This document shows positions 11,664 through 26,351 of a stretch of DNA of 64,000 nt, piece after piece (the stretch's first letter is position 1; each line of letters begins with the position of its first letter). A model generated the notes under the pieces. It was given only the letters and a program-made list of their open reading frames with translations. It made no database searches and had not been told where the DNA came from. A program made the translations under genes and the position numbers. This DNA comes from Erythroxylum novogranatense (lineage: Eukaryota; Streptophyta; Magnoliopsida; Malpighiales; Erythroxylaceae), in assembly GCA_029891385.1 (NCBI GenBank), contig CM057230.1:31513402-31577401 (forward strand). The letters are read 5' to 3'.

Positions 11664-13130
11664 TTTTTTTTTGATAACAAAGGAAAAGAAACTACTACAT
11701 CCAAACTAACGCAAAAGTCGACGGTACAAAGCACCTTGCTGGTCCCAACGAATGAAGTCTAAAATCATCAGTGGGGGCTCCTGTAAGATGTGTAGTCTGG
11801 AACTGGCAAGGGTGGCAAGTGAAGCCAAATGATCCGCATTTTGATTTCCTTCTTGGTAGATGTGTTGAATCTGAACTTCTCAGTTTTGGAGAAGTAAAGC
11901 ACGAACGCTTGTCACAAAAAAAAAATCGTTAGATAAAACAGTAGTGGAGGAAGACAAAAGGTTGATTACCTTGAGGGAATTTACTTCTAGGATGACTCGC
12001 CGGTAGCCCATGGTCCATGCTAGGCGGAGGCCCGTGTCGATGCCGCCTAACTCGGCATGACGGGGGGAGGCACCGGGCATGCGTAGAAGAAACTCGTCAC
12101 ACCACCTGCCCTAACAATCCCGAAGAAGTCCCCCTGTAGAGGAAGTAGTACCACCATGCTTAACAGCGCCATCTGTATTGAGCTTTATCCAGTCCGATGG
12201 CGGTTTTGATCAGCCCACTAACTGGCCCGGGGACAAAACTTGATCCGGGAACACACAGCGTTCGGCTACTCGCGCCCTTTCAATGCCTTCGACGTAGGCG
12301 TAAACTGCTCGAGTCCCTGTAGCCGGCCACGTAAAATCAGGGTCAAAGATGCTTTTGTTACGCCAGTACCGCAGGAACCAACAGGTAACGCCAAACAGGG
12401 TGGCCCAGTCAAAGTTGTGAACCGTGTAGTATGCCGTAAGGTTAGATCGGACCCACCACAACGCATCATGTTGGAAGAAGGTCGGATCTGCGGTCACTGG
12501 GAGAAATTGGCCCCAGGTCGTTTTAGCACGCAGGCAATCACGGAGCGTGTGAAGGGTAGTTTCAGGCTGGCTACAATGGTGGCATTGGCTATCCGTCGCT
12601 AGGTGCCTACGAACCCTCTGATGATTAGTGAGCAACTTGCCTTTTACCGCTGGAGTCCGGCCTACTTCCAGATAGCCGCCCATGTACATCGTTGCTCGTC
12701 AGGGGGGTCCCCTGCAAGCATGGTGTAAGCAGAAGCTAGTGTGAAATGGCCATGTGCCGTGGGACCCTACTGGAAATCATCTGCCATAGTCCGATTAGCA
12801 GACGTGGGGATCGTCGCGATAGCAATACAAACGGAGGACGAGAGAAATTGCTGAAATAAATGTCACTTCCACGTACCATCAACATGCTGGAAGTCAGCAA
12901 CCCTAGCGGAGAGGAGGCTGCTAAGGATGGGGGACGAAGCCACATCAAGAAGAGGGCCCCAATCATTTATCCAGTTGTCCAATCAGAAACGAATCCGACG
13001 GCCATTGCCCAGGCACCAGTGAAAGTCCTGACAGACAATCGGTCACGTGACAACAATACCCCTCTAAGTGCTCGAGACCCCTGCCTAGTGAGGGACGGAG
13101 GAAGATTAACTCAAAAGTAAACATTCCGCG
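11664..13130 (-). mobile_element. 5'-truncated LINE (L1-type non-LTR retrotransposon)
   Basis: The minus strand ends in an A-run (T-run at 11666-11674 on the plus strand). Upstream of it are the 3' domains of a plant LINE: the post-reverse-transcriptase region with GNGRRIRF-type and LDNW motifs near 13000, a zinc-binding RVT segment, and an RNase H-like end. No reverse transcriptase proper or endonuclease remains, as expected for 5' truncation during insertion. The truncated end faces the CRK3-like gene about 0.7 kb away. GC content is higher than in the surroundings. Confidence 0.8.
11880..13120 (-). pseudogene. LINE ORF2 C-terminal remnant: zf-RVT and RNase H
   Basis: At 12210-12689 (minus) the frame reads KGKLLTNHQRVRRHL, then CHHCSQPETTLHTLRDC, the reverse-transcriptase zinc-binding domain. 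At 11880-12080 it reads AELGGIDTGLRLAWTMGYRR and VILEVNS, the RVT_3 RNase H domain. Upstream pieces in another frame (about 12740-13050) include GPLLDVASSPILSS and AHGHFTLASAYTML, usual for the linker before the zinc domain. Frameshifts and stops separate the parts, so it is non-functional. Confidence 0.8.
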
Positions 13131-13833
13131 TGTACTTCCTGAATCCTGCAATAAACTGACATTCCAGCTCATTTATTGTGACAAAATCTTTTTAAACTCT
13201 TGAAAAAGACAATAGAATTGTTACTTACACATCACGCACAGGACAAGCCTCCCCAAGGCCAACTTGCTCCTGTCCTCGCTGATTACCAATAAAGCAGATA
13301 AGGACCAGTGCCTAAAATTGTTATAACAATATTAACGATTTTTTATTATTATTGAGCCCTGTGACTGTGATAATTAACTGAGATAAAATGTTAATGAAAA
13401 TATAAGAGTTGTGATGGAATTAAATAGGATTGAAGGACTTGCTACAATGTGTAACCCAAATCAGCTTACCGTAAATTCTTAATGATAAGAAAACACAATG
13501 TGTCTGTCTCTGTCCAATATTTTAAAGGAAATGCAGACGGGAGTCAACGGTCGCGCCGACAACGGAGTTATTTGGTTCAAAATCCAGATATGAACTTGAG
13601 TCAGCTTCACGATCAAATCTTTAACGCCCCTGTTCCTGTGCAGACTTGTGTTCCCTTTCCGTTTCAGGCTTTTAAACGTACAGCACGGGTCATTCACGCG
13701 TTTATATGTCACTTCGTTGAAATTCATCCTTCGTTGTCATTACCCTCGTTGCCCATCTCTCTGTTTATGGTTTGTTTCTTCTTCTTTTTTTCTGAAAGCC
13801 CTTGGCTTCAATTTTTCTTGTTTGGTTAGCAAA
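13131..13833 (+). promoter_or_regulatory. upstream region of the CRK3-like gene
   Basis: There is no gene between the LINE and the start codon. The last 200 bases are pyrimidine-rich (TCTTCTTC-type), typical of a plant 5' leader. An open frame continuous with the CDS extends upstream to 13648 but gives no signal peptide at its start, so the ATG at 13834 is preferred. No TATA box could be assigned with certainty. Confidence 0.4.
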
Positions 13834-16603
<2,770 letters not shown>

Positions 16604-19600
16604 ATTTTTCGCGGAGAGTTGCATTCTATGTTTAACTTGAGGTCTTGAGCTGCGCTTGACTTGCAAGGAATTCATCTTCTTCTGCTCATACATTTCACTC
16701 AGTTGAAAATCAGCCACTCCGTTGTTGAAGTCATTGAACGAGCAGTTCGTGATGGTCCCTGATGACCGCGTACGAGATGAATAAGGACATTCGGCTTAAC
16801 AATTTGTAGATCTCCTAACGCCACTCACTATTCTTAGCACCTGTCAGGTTTAGTTTAGGTTGTAAATTGCAGGTTAAGCCACTTTATGTGCTTTACTGTA
16901 GAAAACTAAAAATTGGATTATTACTCGAGGAGATAGTTCTTGCTTCCCTCGCTCCGCTGTACTTTTGGTCATTATAATCCTGTAAAGACTCGATACTGAA
17001 TCGATAGCTTGTACTCTTCCTTTACCGGTACAAAAGCTTTTTACCAAGTTGCTAAAATATTTTTCTGGATTTAGTCGTTTGAAATTTGAGGTTAAAATTT
17101 TATCTTTTATAAAAAACTTATCCGAGTCGAGCGAGAATTAGTCTGAAAATGAATGATTTAAAGGTATCTTTTTTTAATTGAAATTTTCCCAACAAAAAAA
17201 AAAAAAAAACGTAAAGAATAGTGGTTAGTTACATATGCAACATCTTTTCAGCAACAACTCACTTTTAAAACAATTAAATGACATCCAGAAACTAACTGGT
17301 AATGACTACTCATCAACAAATCCTTAAATGTCAAAGCATGATTTTATAAGCCAGTTCGATCCAGAGCGTACATGCATACTTTTGCTCCAAAGTCAAAAAT
17401 GTCAGGTTGGCTTTTTGTATCCATCTCTGGGTATCTGAAAATAAAATCAGTCTTCTAGAACACCGTAACATCACATTAATCAATATCCTCATTTTATGGC
17501 CTTAAAATTACCATTCATGTCGGTATTAATGTTTGTTTATGTCCTTAAGAAAAGGATTAGCTGACCCTGCAAATAAGAAAAGCCAACTTGGAGTGTCATC
17601 ATTGGTGATTATGCGATTTAAGTCAATAAGATTGCTATATTTCTATAAAATCATACTATTATAATATATTGGGACAGAGCAGTCGTCTTATAAATAAAAA
17701 CGTCGTTGGTAGGTACATAAATTACATGTTAATATGAGTGCCAGTCTATGTGATCTTACCTGCAGTCAGTCAGTCATGTCTTAGTCCTATTTAAGTATCT
17801 TGTGAAGGTTATGAAATAAATCTACAAACTGGATATTCGTTTAATTCAATCTTTAAGTTATAAATTATTGAGTAGACGAGAAATTCAAATGTGTTAAAAA
17901 TAACAACACTAATTCAGTACAAACTGTTTTTGAAAATACGACGTTAAGAACGATTAAATAATATGTAATTTTACTCTTAATTAACATATATGTTTCGAAC
18001 ATGTTAAAATAAAACGTTTGACATAATGACTGAAATCAAACCGTAATTTATCTCCCTCATATAATATCGAGCTAGAATATAGAGACGCCTAAAATGAGCG
18101 CTCCACATTTTGAGTACATGAGTAAAACGTCTTACACTTTTTCTTTCTTCAAAAGAGGAGGCCATCAGTGCACTATTCAAAGGCTCAAAGTATGATAATT
18201 CAAACTTCAAAGGCTGTCTAGATATAGAGTCAACAGTGTAATTATTGCTCTACTTGTAAATGAAACTGCAATGAATGATTAAATGGAATTAGAAAGGCCA
18301 AGCTGAATTGCTGATAAATAGAACAGCACAAAAAGGTGGAGTACAACTTTTGCAGTTAACTTAGGAGCTGCATTTTTTTGTTTTTTCTGTCCACTGGGAC
18401 TCAGTAGCCAATAAAGAATTGAAATGTGGTCTTGGAATTTGACCTGACTTTGGCTCCTCTGAAGTATTGGTGTTTCTGGTTGAATTTTACAGATAAACCA
18501 AAGCTTCCCACAAGCCTGTCCCCACTTTGACTTCTGTTACATCGCTTACGCGCATTTCACGGTATAACCCTTTCGCCATCCTTAATAATGTACCAGAATG
18601 GAAACACGTAGTTGGTCTTGCATAGACTCAGCTTCAAGAATTTCAGCTGCCCAATGCGGTGAATGAAGGTACGAACTTTGATCTAATCATATACGCTACA
18701 AGTTCTCATCTTTCTTCCCCGTGCTTAATATTTAGGAAATCAAAGATCTTCAAAAGTTTCAGTTTTTGATTCCTTATTTGAACAAGGGTTGCTTGTAGTC
18801 TAAGTGCTAGTCAAGGATTCCTTATAACGAATCGGGAGGGTATTTGTCTATGGTGAAAGAGAACAAAAAGAAAAGAGCATCTCTGTTTGGTCTGGTAAAT
18901 TCCATTTGTTGAAGTTTCCTGTTTTCTGCTTTATCAAGTCTGCTTCAGCTTGAAGAAATAGCCCTTTGATACTGCTAACATGGATACTCAAGAACTGATC
19001 CTGTTCTTCACAATTTGACCTTCGATGTTATTTATGTTAGCTCATGAAAGAACATGCAAATAACTACATATTGACAATTTTTGTTGCACAAACGTTTGTG
19101 TACTGGTACGAGAGGATTCGTACTTTGGTGTGAAATCAACATAATTTCAAGGATTCATACTGTTTAGTTATCTTCGTCGTTATCCCAATTTTGCTGTAAT
19201 GGGATTGATACATGGGTATGACGCCATGAGGACAGCTGGCTATCGGTGGTGGTGACGACGGGACCCATTATCAAGTCGATTACTAAAGGATCGGTTTATG
19301 TGGAAGCATTCAAATGAAAGATAACACTTATCCTGTTCCCGATGGTCCCAAAAACCTTGCCGTTCTTTGTTTTCTGTGTCCGTCCATTTACTGTCTCGTT
19401 TAAATGATGCAGCCCACCCTTTCTATTGGGGTTGACTGAGATAACTCCTTTAGCTGTGCGTCTTTTTCTTCCCTTTTCATGGAGAACTTGTGAACCTGGT
19501 TGCCATATTTGGTACAAATAAGACTAGGGCAAGAGGTTGCGAGGGCTATATTTTCCTGAGACTCATAGTCTAGAAACAATTGGCCTGTAAACTTCGTTAA

Positions 19601-20004
19601 TAAATGTGAAAGCAGGAAACTTCACTAAAACCTACCCCTTTGACTTGAGCTTTAGACAGAGAGCATCTCCATCTACCTGTAAGGTGGTGCAGAAGATGCA
19701 AGTGAACAATTTCCCTTTTAACTTTGTAAATCGGTGCCAAGAAAAGCTTCTTGGCTCGGCCACTACAGGAGCTATGCAATCAACCAAATTGTTTATTTAT
19801 TTGGAATGACTTCGCCTTTTGATTTCTTGCTCGATAATTCCCACTCCTTTCGCTCGTTTCTTTTTTGGTTTACCCTTACTCCTGAAGATCTATTACTTTC
19901 GGCTGCATTCCTTTACTGTTACCAAGCACCATCTTGTTTGACTTGTTTTTCTCTTGAACAGAGGAGCTTTCTTCATAATCAAGCCAATTCAGTTTCGGCC
20001 AAAG
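16604..20004 (+). other. intergenic: CRK3-like 3' flank and CRK2-like upstream region
   Basis: 3.4 kb without a supported gene. It includes an A-run (17194-17210) and AT-rich stretches. From about 19,600 the DNA becomes pyrimidine-rich toward the CRK2-like start. Short ORFs here (18004-18210, 19296-19517, 19606-20078) show no family signature. Confidence 0.5.
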
Positions 20005-22646
20005 ATGAGAAAGCACGTAACTTTAGTGCACTTTCAATGTATCTTATTCTGCCTTGGAGGGTTCCTATTGTTACGTGAAGGAGTGGTGGGAGATCCCAGA
20101 GCCCAAACTGTCAACATTACGTGTGGGCGACAACTTGAGCACAACTCAACTATCTTTGTGCCAAACTTTGTCGCTACAATGGAGAACATCAGTGAACAGA
20201 TGCGTTCTTCAGGTTTTGGAGTAGCTCTTACGGGTTCAGGACCTGACCAAAACTATGGCCTCGCCCAATGTTATGGCGACCTCTCTTTGCTTGACTGTGT
20301 GTTATGCTACGCTGAGGCACGTACTATTCTACCACAGTGCTATCCTTTCAACAGTGGTCGCATCTTTCTTGACGGTTGCTTCATGAGATCAGAAAATTAC
20401 AGCTTCTTTGAGCAGTACAAGGGACCTGAAGACAAGGCTGTTTGTGGAAATGCAACTCAGAAGACCTCAACATTTCAAGAATCAGCTCGTCAGGCTGTGT
20501 CGCTAGCAGTCGCAAGTGCTCCAAATAATAAAGGCTATGCCCGAGCTCAGGTGCCAGTTTCAGGGACTAATGAGTCAGCTAATGTTCTAGCTCAATGCTG
20601 GAGAACGCTGAATGCAAGTTCTTGCACAGCATGCTTAGAGAACGCATCTTCATCTATACTGGGGTGTTTACCGTGGTCAGAGGGCAGAGCACTTAATACT
20701 GGGTGCTTTATGAGGTACTCGGATAGAGATTTTCTCAACAAAGAACAAAGCAGTGGAAGTTCAAGAGGTGATTAATTGTTCTTTCTAAGATTGCAGTATC
20801 AGCTGATTGTTGATTCAGTTTCAGGCCATTGATCTCTTATCAAGCATGAACTGAGTGTGGGTTTTGATTAATAAATGCAGGTACTGTGATTGTAATAGTT
20901 GTTTCAGTTGTCAGCTCTCTAGTGGTTATAGCAGTCGGTTCAGCTATAGGAGTTTATGTATGGAAACACAGATATATTCAGAAGAAAAGGAAAGGTAAAT
21001 GCATTTCAATTTACATCCATTGCTGGCTTCTGCAAATCTCCAACCTAGCCCAGGCACATGTGAAATCAGTATGCAGGCAATATGTGTTCTATTAGAATCT
21101 TGGGATTACTTATATTATTGATCTTTCAGGTTCAAATGACGCAGAAAAGTTGGTGAAGATCCTGTATGACAGTAGCTTGAATTTCAAGTACTCAACTCTT
21201 GAGAAAGCTACAGGATCATTTGACGATGCCAACAAGCTTGGACAAGGAGGCTTTGGATCAGTGTACAAGGTAGTTCTATTTTTTCCCCCCTTTTCACTGT
21301 TTATCGTCAAAATTAATATCCTTTCTTTCTTCTTTGTCTCAATCTCAGGGTGTTTTACCTGATGGAAGAGAGATAGCTGTGAAGAGGCTTTTCTTTAACA
21401 ACAGACACAGAGCAGCAGATTTCTACAATGAAGTTAACATGATTAGTAGCGTGGAACACAAAAACCTGGTCAGGTTATTAGGGTGCAGTTGTTCGGGGCC
21501 TGAAAGCCTTCTCGTCTATGAATTCCTGCCTAACAAGAGTCTTGACCGTTACATCTTTGGTACTAACACATTAATCCTTAGGTTTGAGTTTTACAATATT
21601 TGTTGTCTACAGTTTTCAGAACAGGCCGCACTGCCTCTGATAAATCAAATTAGCTGTGGAAAAGCTCTGACACGAGCTTAAATGTTACAGACCAGATCAA
21701 AGGCAAAGCATTAACATGGGACAGGAGATTTGAGATTATTGTTGGAACAGCAGAGGGTTTAGCATACCTTCACGAGAACTCCAAAATCAGGATCATTCAT
21801 AGAGATATAAAGGCCAGTAATATCTTGTTGGATTCAAGGCTTCGTTCTAAAATTGCCGATTTTGGTTTAGCCAGGTCTTTCCAGGAAGATAAGAGTCATA
21901 TCAGCACGGCCATAGCAGGAACTTTGTAAGTTACTATCATTAACATCATCATAACCGAACAAGCACTGGACAATTTTAAGTTCAATAACTATTAACCAAT
22001 GTACTTATAATAGATCTCATTTTGGTAAATCTACAGAGGGTATATGGCTCCAGAGTACCTAGCTCATGGGCAATTAACAGAAAAAGCAGATGTCTACAGC
22101 TTTGGCGTTCTTATATTAGAGATTGTTACAGGAAGGCAGAACAATAAGAGCAAAAGTTCAGATTACACCGACAGCTTAGTCATTTTGGTAAGTTATGGAT
22201 CTCGTGTTCCCTGACAAATCCTGATCTTATTCAAGGTAATTACTTTAATGAAAAGTAATAAGATATATAACGAAACCTCATTGGTATCTCCTTCCTCTTG
22301 AAATCAGACCTGGAAGAAATTTCAAGCTAGGACAATCGAAGAGCTCTTTGACCCAAATCTAATGTTGCATGACCATCATAACAGCAATGTAAAGAGTGAT
22401 ATTTTGAGAGTACTGCATGTAGGGCTTCTATGCACCCAGGAGAGTCCATCCCTACGACCAACAATGTCAAAGGCGCTACAGATGCTAGTGACAGAGGAAC
22501 TGCTCCCTGCACCTGCGAATCCCCCTTTCATGGATGAATCAACCTTGGAACTCGGTGACACCTGCGAGGATGTCTCATATCCACTCAATGTTGGTCCTCC
22601 ATCATCTGTTGCAACGGTCAGCTATAGTTCCTTCCGCCCCAGGTGA
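20005..22646 (+). CDS. CRK2: cysteine-rich receptor-like kinase, CRK2-like (DUF26)
   Basis: Seven exons: 20005-20767, 20881-20994, 21130-21269, 21349-21559, 21691-21925, 22037-22187, 22308-22646; 650 residues. Exons 2-5 have exactly the lengths of those in the upstream paralogue (114, 140, 211, 235), showing tandem duplication. A hydrophobic signal peptide precedes GDPRAQTVN. The two DUF26 repeats have C89/C98/C101 and C198/C207/C210, and a membrane helix spans about residues 256-281. The kinase shows [33 protein letters not shown] and [20 protein letters not shown]. The last two motifs and the [10 protein letters not shown] insert mark the CRK2 clade. ATG 20005 is preferred over the upstream ATG at 19954 because the signal peptide then starts at once. 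It is probably a plasma-membrane kinase in stress and ROS signalling. Its 3' end converges on MENG. Confidence 0.93.
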
Positions 22647-23243
22647 CCTTCAAATGGGAAGATATTCTTTGGAGGCAAACTATACTCAAAATTAACATAT
22701 GGCGAGGAAGGCCAGTAATCTCAGATTATAAATTATAATATAGCCTCGCTATAGCTTGCACTTCCATGCATTTGCAGGTATAACATGGGCGTGTAAGCAG
22801 TTGTGAATGGTGTACGATCTCTGGTAATTGGCATCGGTATGACATTTTGTAGATAAGAAAGTAAGGCAAATTTCTGACTATTAAGATGGCATTACAGTAA
22901 AGATACATGATAAAATTTTGGTTTGATTGATCAAGAACCCTGTAAAAATCAAGGATTCTGATTATGCAAGTGTTTACAAACTCCAAATACTCGGAGAGAA
23001 TTCTTTTATGATAATAAAAACTAAACTTTTTGATTAATAAGCAAACTTTGCATTTTGTCCTATTTTCGGAGAATTATATAGAACAGGCTTGGCTATCAAA
23101 TATGCAACGGAACAATCAGCTAACAATACCACAACATTTCTGATATCTAGCATCTGAGCTAGCAATCAACTCCCAAACATTAAATATTTAACGTCGCAAG
23201 AAACCTATTCAAAGATCGCGTGAAATGGGAGTACAAATTCTCA
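22647..23243. other. convergent 3' flanks of CRK2-like and MENG
   Basis: About 600 bp between two facing stop codons, AT-rich and presumably 3' untranslated sequence of both. No ORF or repeat of note was seen. Confidence 0.5.
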
Positions 23244-25546
23244 CTACCGTGTGGCTACTAGGTTGCCCATCAGGCCTCCACTGACATCATAGTGCTTTGC
23301 AGTAGAAAATCCTTCATCCAGTGCAAGTTGCTCTAACTGCTTGCCTGAACCAAGTGTGCATCCAACTGTCACTAGATTAGAAAATGGGGCACCATCCAGT
23401 ACTAAATTTCGTGCAATCCCGGAATTACTTATGAGGCTCTATCCTCCAATCTTATAATAAGCATCAACTATCAGATTTCTAGAAACATTAGAGACGCTTG
23501 CACGATATGAAAGCATTGAAAGGTTAGCGCGTGAAATTTGACACATAACAATCCATCAATAACAGACATGGCTTCTAAGGAACCTAAACAGAAAGAATCT
23601 ATAAATCTATCACAAATTAGCAGATATAGGCACCCATGTTAAGAAGATTCTGATAAGTACCTCTTAATGCATCAAATACAGATATACATGTATCTTTTAG
23701 GAGGCAGAGCTTTCATTGGATCAAATTCTTATTTTATACGGCTACACAATTAAGATCCACCATATAATGTGTGGTCCCAGAAGTTATAAAGGAAAGCAAA
23801 CCTGTCAAAAATTCTCTAATTGAGCTTTTCAAATATTCATACTCCTTTGCAAGGCCATAGCCAGTGGCCACGGGGACAACAACATGGTCTATCATCCATT
23901 CCTAATACCAAGTAACATGGCAAAGATTTGATTTTTGATTAGCAAACAGGTACATAGGGTTGACCTCTATCATTACTAAGATGAACTTTTGCAATTCATG
24001 AGATTACATCATGAAAATCTGTATTGTAAGCCAAAGTAAACATTTAACGCCAAACGAAGCTTAGAAGCTGTTCATTTCTTTGAGTACCTGAAATGAAGCA
24101 ACAAAAGGCGTAGTACTCTTATTGAAGTCGAGAATGGATAGTTTTGCCCCTGCAAATAGCAGGAATGAGAATTTCTGGTTAGAATACATTTTTTCCAGCA
24201 ACTGAAGCAAAGAAGAGGAGATTGGACCTGGTTTCAGAACTCGAAACATCTCCTCCATGGCTTTACGCTTATCCAGCACATTTCGTAGCCCATAACCCAT
24301 GGTAATGGCATCAAAGTAACAATCAGAAAATGGCAACTCAGTTGCATCACCCTCAACCCACCTGTGATCATGCAAGAGAAGACTGGCTTTGTAAAGCAGG
24401 TTAAGCATATTGCTATCACCACATGAAGATTAATTAAATGATTCTTCATAAACAAAACTAATCTAAACCAACATGCTTTTACATGGACAACTTATCTAAA
24501 CCAACATTTATCTGTAAACTTAAATCTTTAGCGTTTGCTCTTTCAGTCGTCATCCAAAATGAATAAGAACAAAAGACCGTTGCTTATATTCCCAACTGCT
24601 GCCATACAGCAATGCTCACTCGATGTTCTTGTAGCATGCATTCCATCTCAAGCTCTGCCGGGAAGAAGCAATAGACAGTTGCTCCCTTGAAAAATCCAAG
24701 CCAGTCACCTAGAAATCAGTAGAAAATATCATATCAACACTACTTTAAGCTCGTAAAAAATTACATAAACATATAAAAGAAGTGGTTTTTTTTTTTCCAT
24801 TTATAGAAAGTATAAACCTTTGAAATCAACAATCACAAATTAGCAAATACATCAGCCACAATCACTATTAGCAACATACAAGTACCAGCGATTGAGTTAC
24901 TAATTGGGTATCAGTATAGCTAATATCGCATACGGCATACTTCAATTCACAGTACTAATACACACTAACCAACGTCTCTTTTGAACAGAAAATGGAAGAG
25001 AGACAGAGAAAATAAAAAGGAAAAGAAACCTTGCCGTTGGAGCCAACTTTCTCGGACAATAGAAATGCTATGTCCCCACTGCCACAACACACATCCAACA
25101 CGCAATCCCCCATTTTCGCTCTGTGCAAACATTCAACTTCTTAATCAGTGAAGAAAATCTAAAAAAAATCAAAAGAAAAAGAGCAGAAATTGAAACAAAC
25201 AAGAGAACATGATAATGTAAAAAGTTAAAAGAACGCATTACCCAGACCAAGACACAGCCATGCGTTTCCATATCCGATGCTGACCCAAGCTAAATAAATC
25301 ATTCAACTGCACTTTTTATTCGCGAAAATAAAAGGAAGTCAACAAGAAAGGGTCAGAAAGTAAAAAAGCTTTTACATTTGGTGAGGAAAATGAGAAATAA
25401 ATTATTAAATGAGTACGCACGTCATCGTAGACAGGAGCAATGCGGTTAAAGAGCGCCTGACGTTGGGCGGAGCACCGAGGCGGCGGGTTAGGAAACCGCG
25501 AAATCGGAGGGCGTAGAGAAGGAAGGCAGAGCTGAAGGGAAGCCAT
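23244..25546 (-). CDS. MENG: UbiE/COQ5-family methyltransferase, chloroplast MENG (phylloquinone synthesis)
   Basis: Eight exons on the minus strand: 25421-25546, 25242-25306, 25030-25120, 24620-24708, 24228-24361, 24088-24149, 23802-23901, 23244-23344; 255 residues, all phases consistent. The N-terminus ([20 protein letters not shown]) looks like a short plastid transit peptide. It is followed by [20 protein letters not shown], the family opening. S-adenosylmethionine motif I is [10 protein letters not shown] (about 71-80); [10 protein letters not shown] and [10 protein letters not shown] follow, then [14 protein letters not shown]. UbiE/MenG enzymes methylate demethylphylloquinone to vitamin K1, the photosystem I quinone. 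Mitochondrial COQ5 is the alternative, but the length, the transit-like start and the (I/V)[14 protein letters not shown] segment favour the plastid enzyme. The gene lies tail to tail with CRK2-like. Confidence 0.92.
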
Positions 25547-26351
25547 TACTGTTAGTGTGATATGAAAGTTGGGGCAATTGAGCCGAGGACATATGGACCT
25601 GTTTCAGTTATCCACAGCTGCGGTTTTTTATTTTCTTTTCCAGCCTTTTACGTGTTCTTTAGCGACACCCACACGCTGCTCCTACTCTCGTCTAGTGTTT
25701 TGTTTTCTTAAAATACTGTCTATATTTTATTTTTTTAATTTAAATTATATAATCTGTTTAGATTTTTTATTATGAAAATGGATCAATAATTGCGTGATCT
25801 GTATTTCTTTCTTGTTAATCTAGGTTATGTTTAGAGTAAATAAAAAAGGAAAATTAGAAATTGCTTGTTGGCATTGAAAAGAATACAGGCGTGAATGCAT
25901 AGTTTTAATAGCTTTTAACTGCAAACTTGCGAGAGAGAATTAAAAAGTGGCTGTTGATGAAATCAAGCATTCTATTACATACATCTCTTCAAGAACAACC
26001 GTAGTCCATAGCCTAAGACCTGGTTTATTCTAGTGAATCCCCACCACCCTTAGCTTTGTTCTGTTAGCTTCCATTGACATTATTAAAACTCACAAGCACA
26101 AATCGTTTACTCGTGAAACAAGAGCACCGTATCCAACTAGTAAGATTAGGTTATTTGTCCAAACTACGTAGGCATTTCATTGTTTGTTGAAGAATTGGGA
26201 ATATACAAGAAGATTGCATATTACACTTAAACTTTCCCCTTGCTTGACTATCTTGCAGTTTTCAATGCCAGTATAGTTTCTAGCAGAAAATACACTTCAA
26301 CCCTCCAAGGCAATTATCTATGAGACATATTGGAGAATGTACATGATACTC
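25547..26351. other. intergenic: MENG upstream and KNOX 3' flank
   Basis: About 0.8 kb with the MENG promoter at its left and the KNOX 3' region at its right, both genes being on the minus strand. It is pyrimidine/AT-rich. No clear motif was assigned. Confidence 0.45.

Noticed and set aside
12240..12602. 120-codon plus-strand ORF
   Set aside because: Antisense shadow of the LINE zinc-binding/RNase H region, which is the recognisable strand.
13648..13833. N-terminal extension of the CRK3-like ORF
   Set aside because: Would bury the signal peptide 62 residues inside the protein; the ATG at 13834 is the sensible start.
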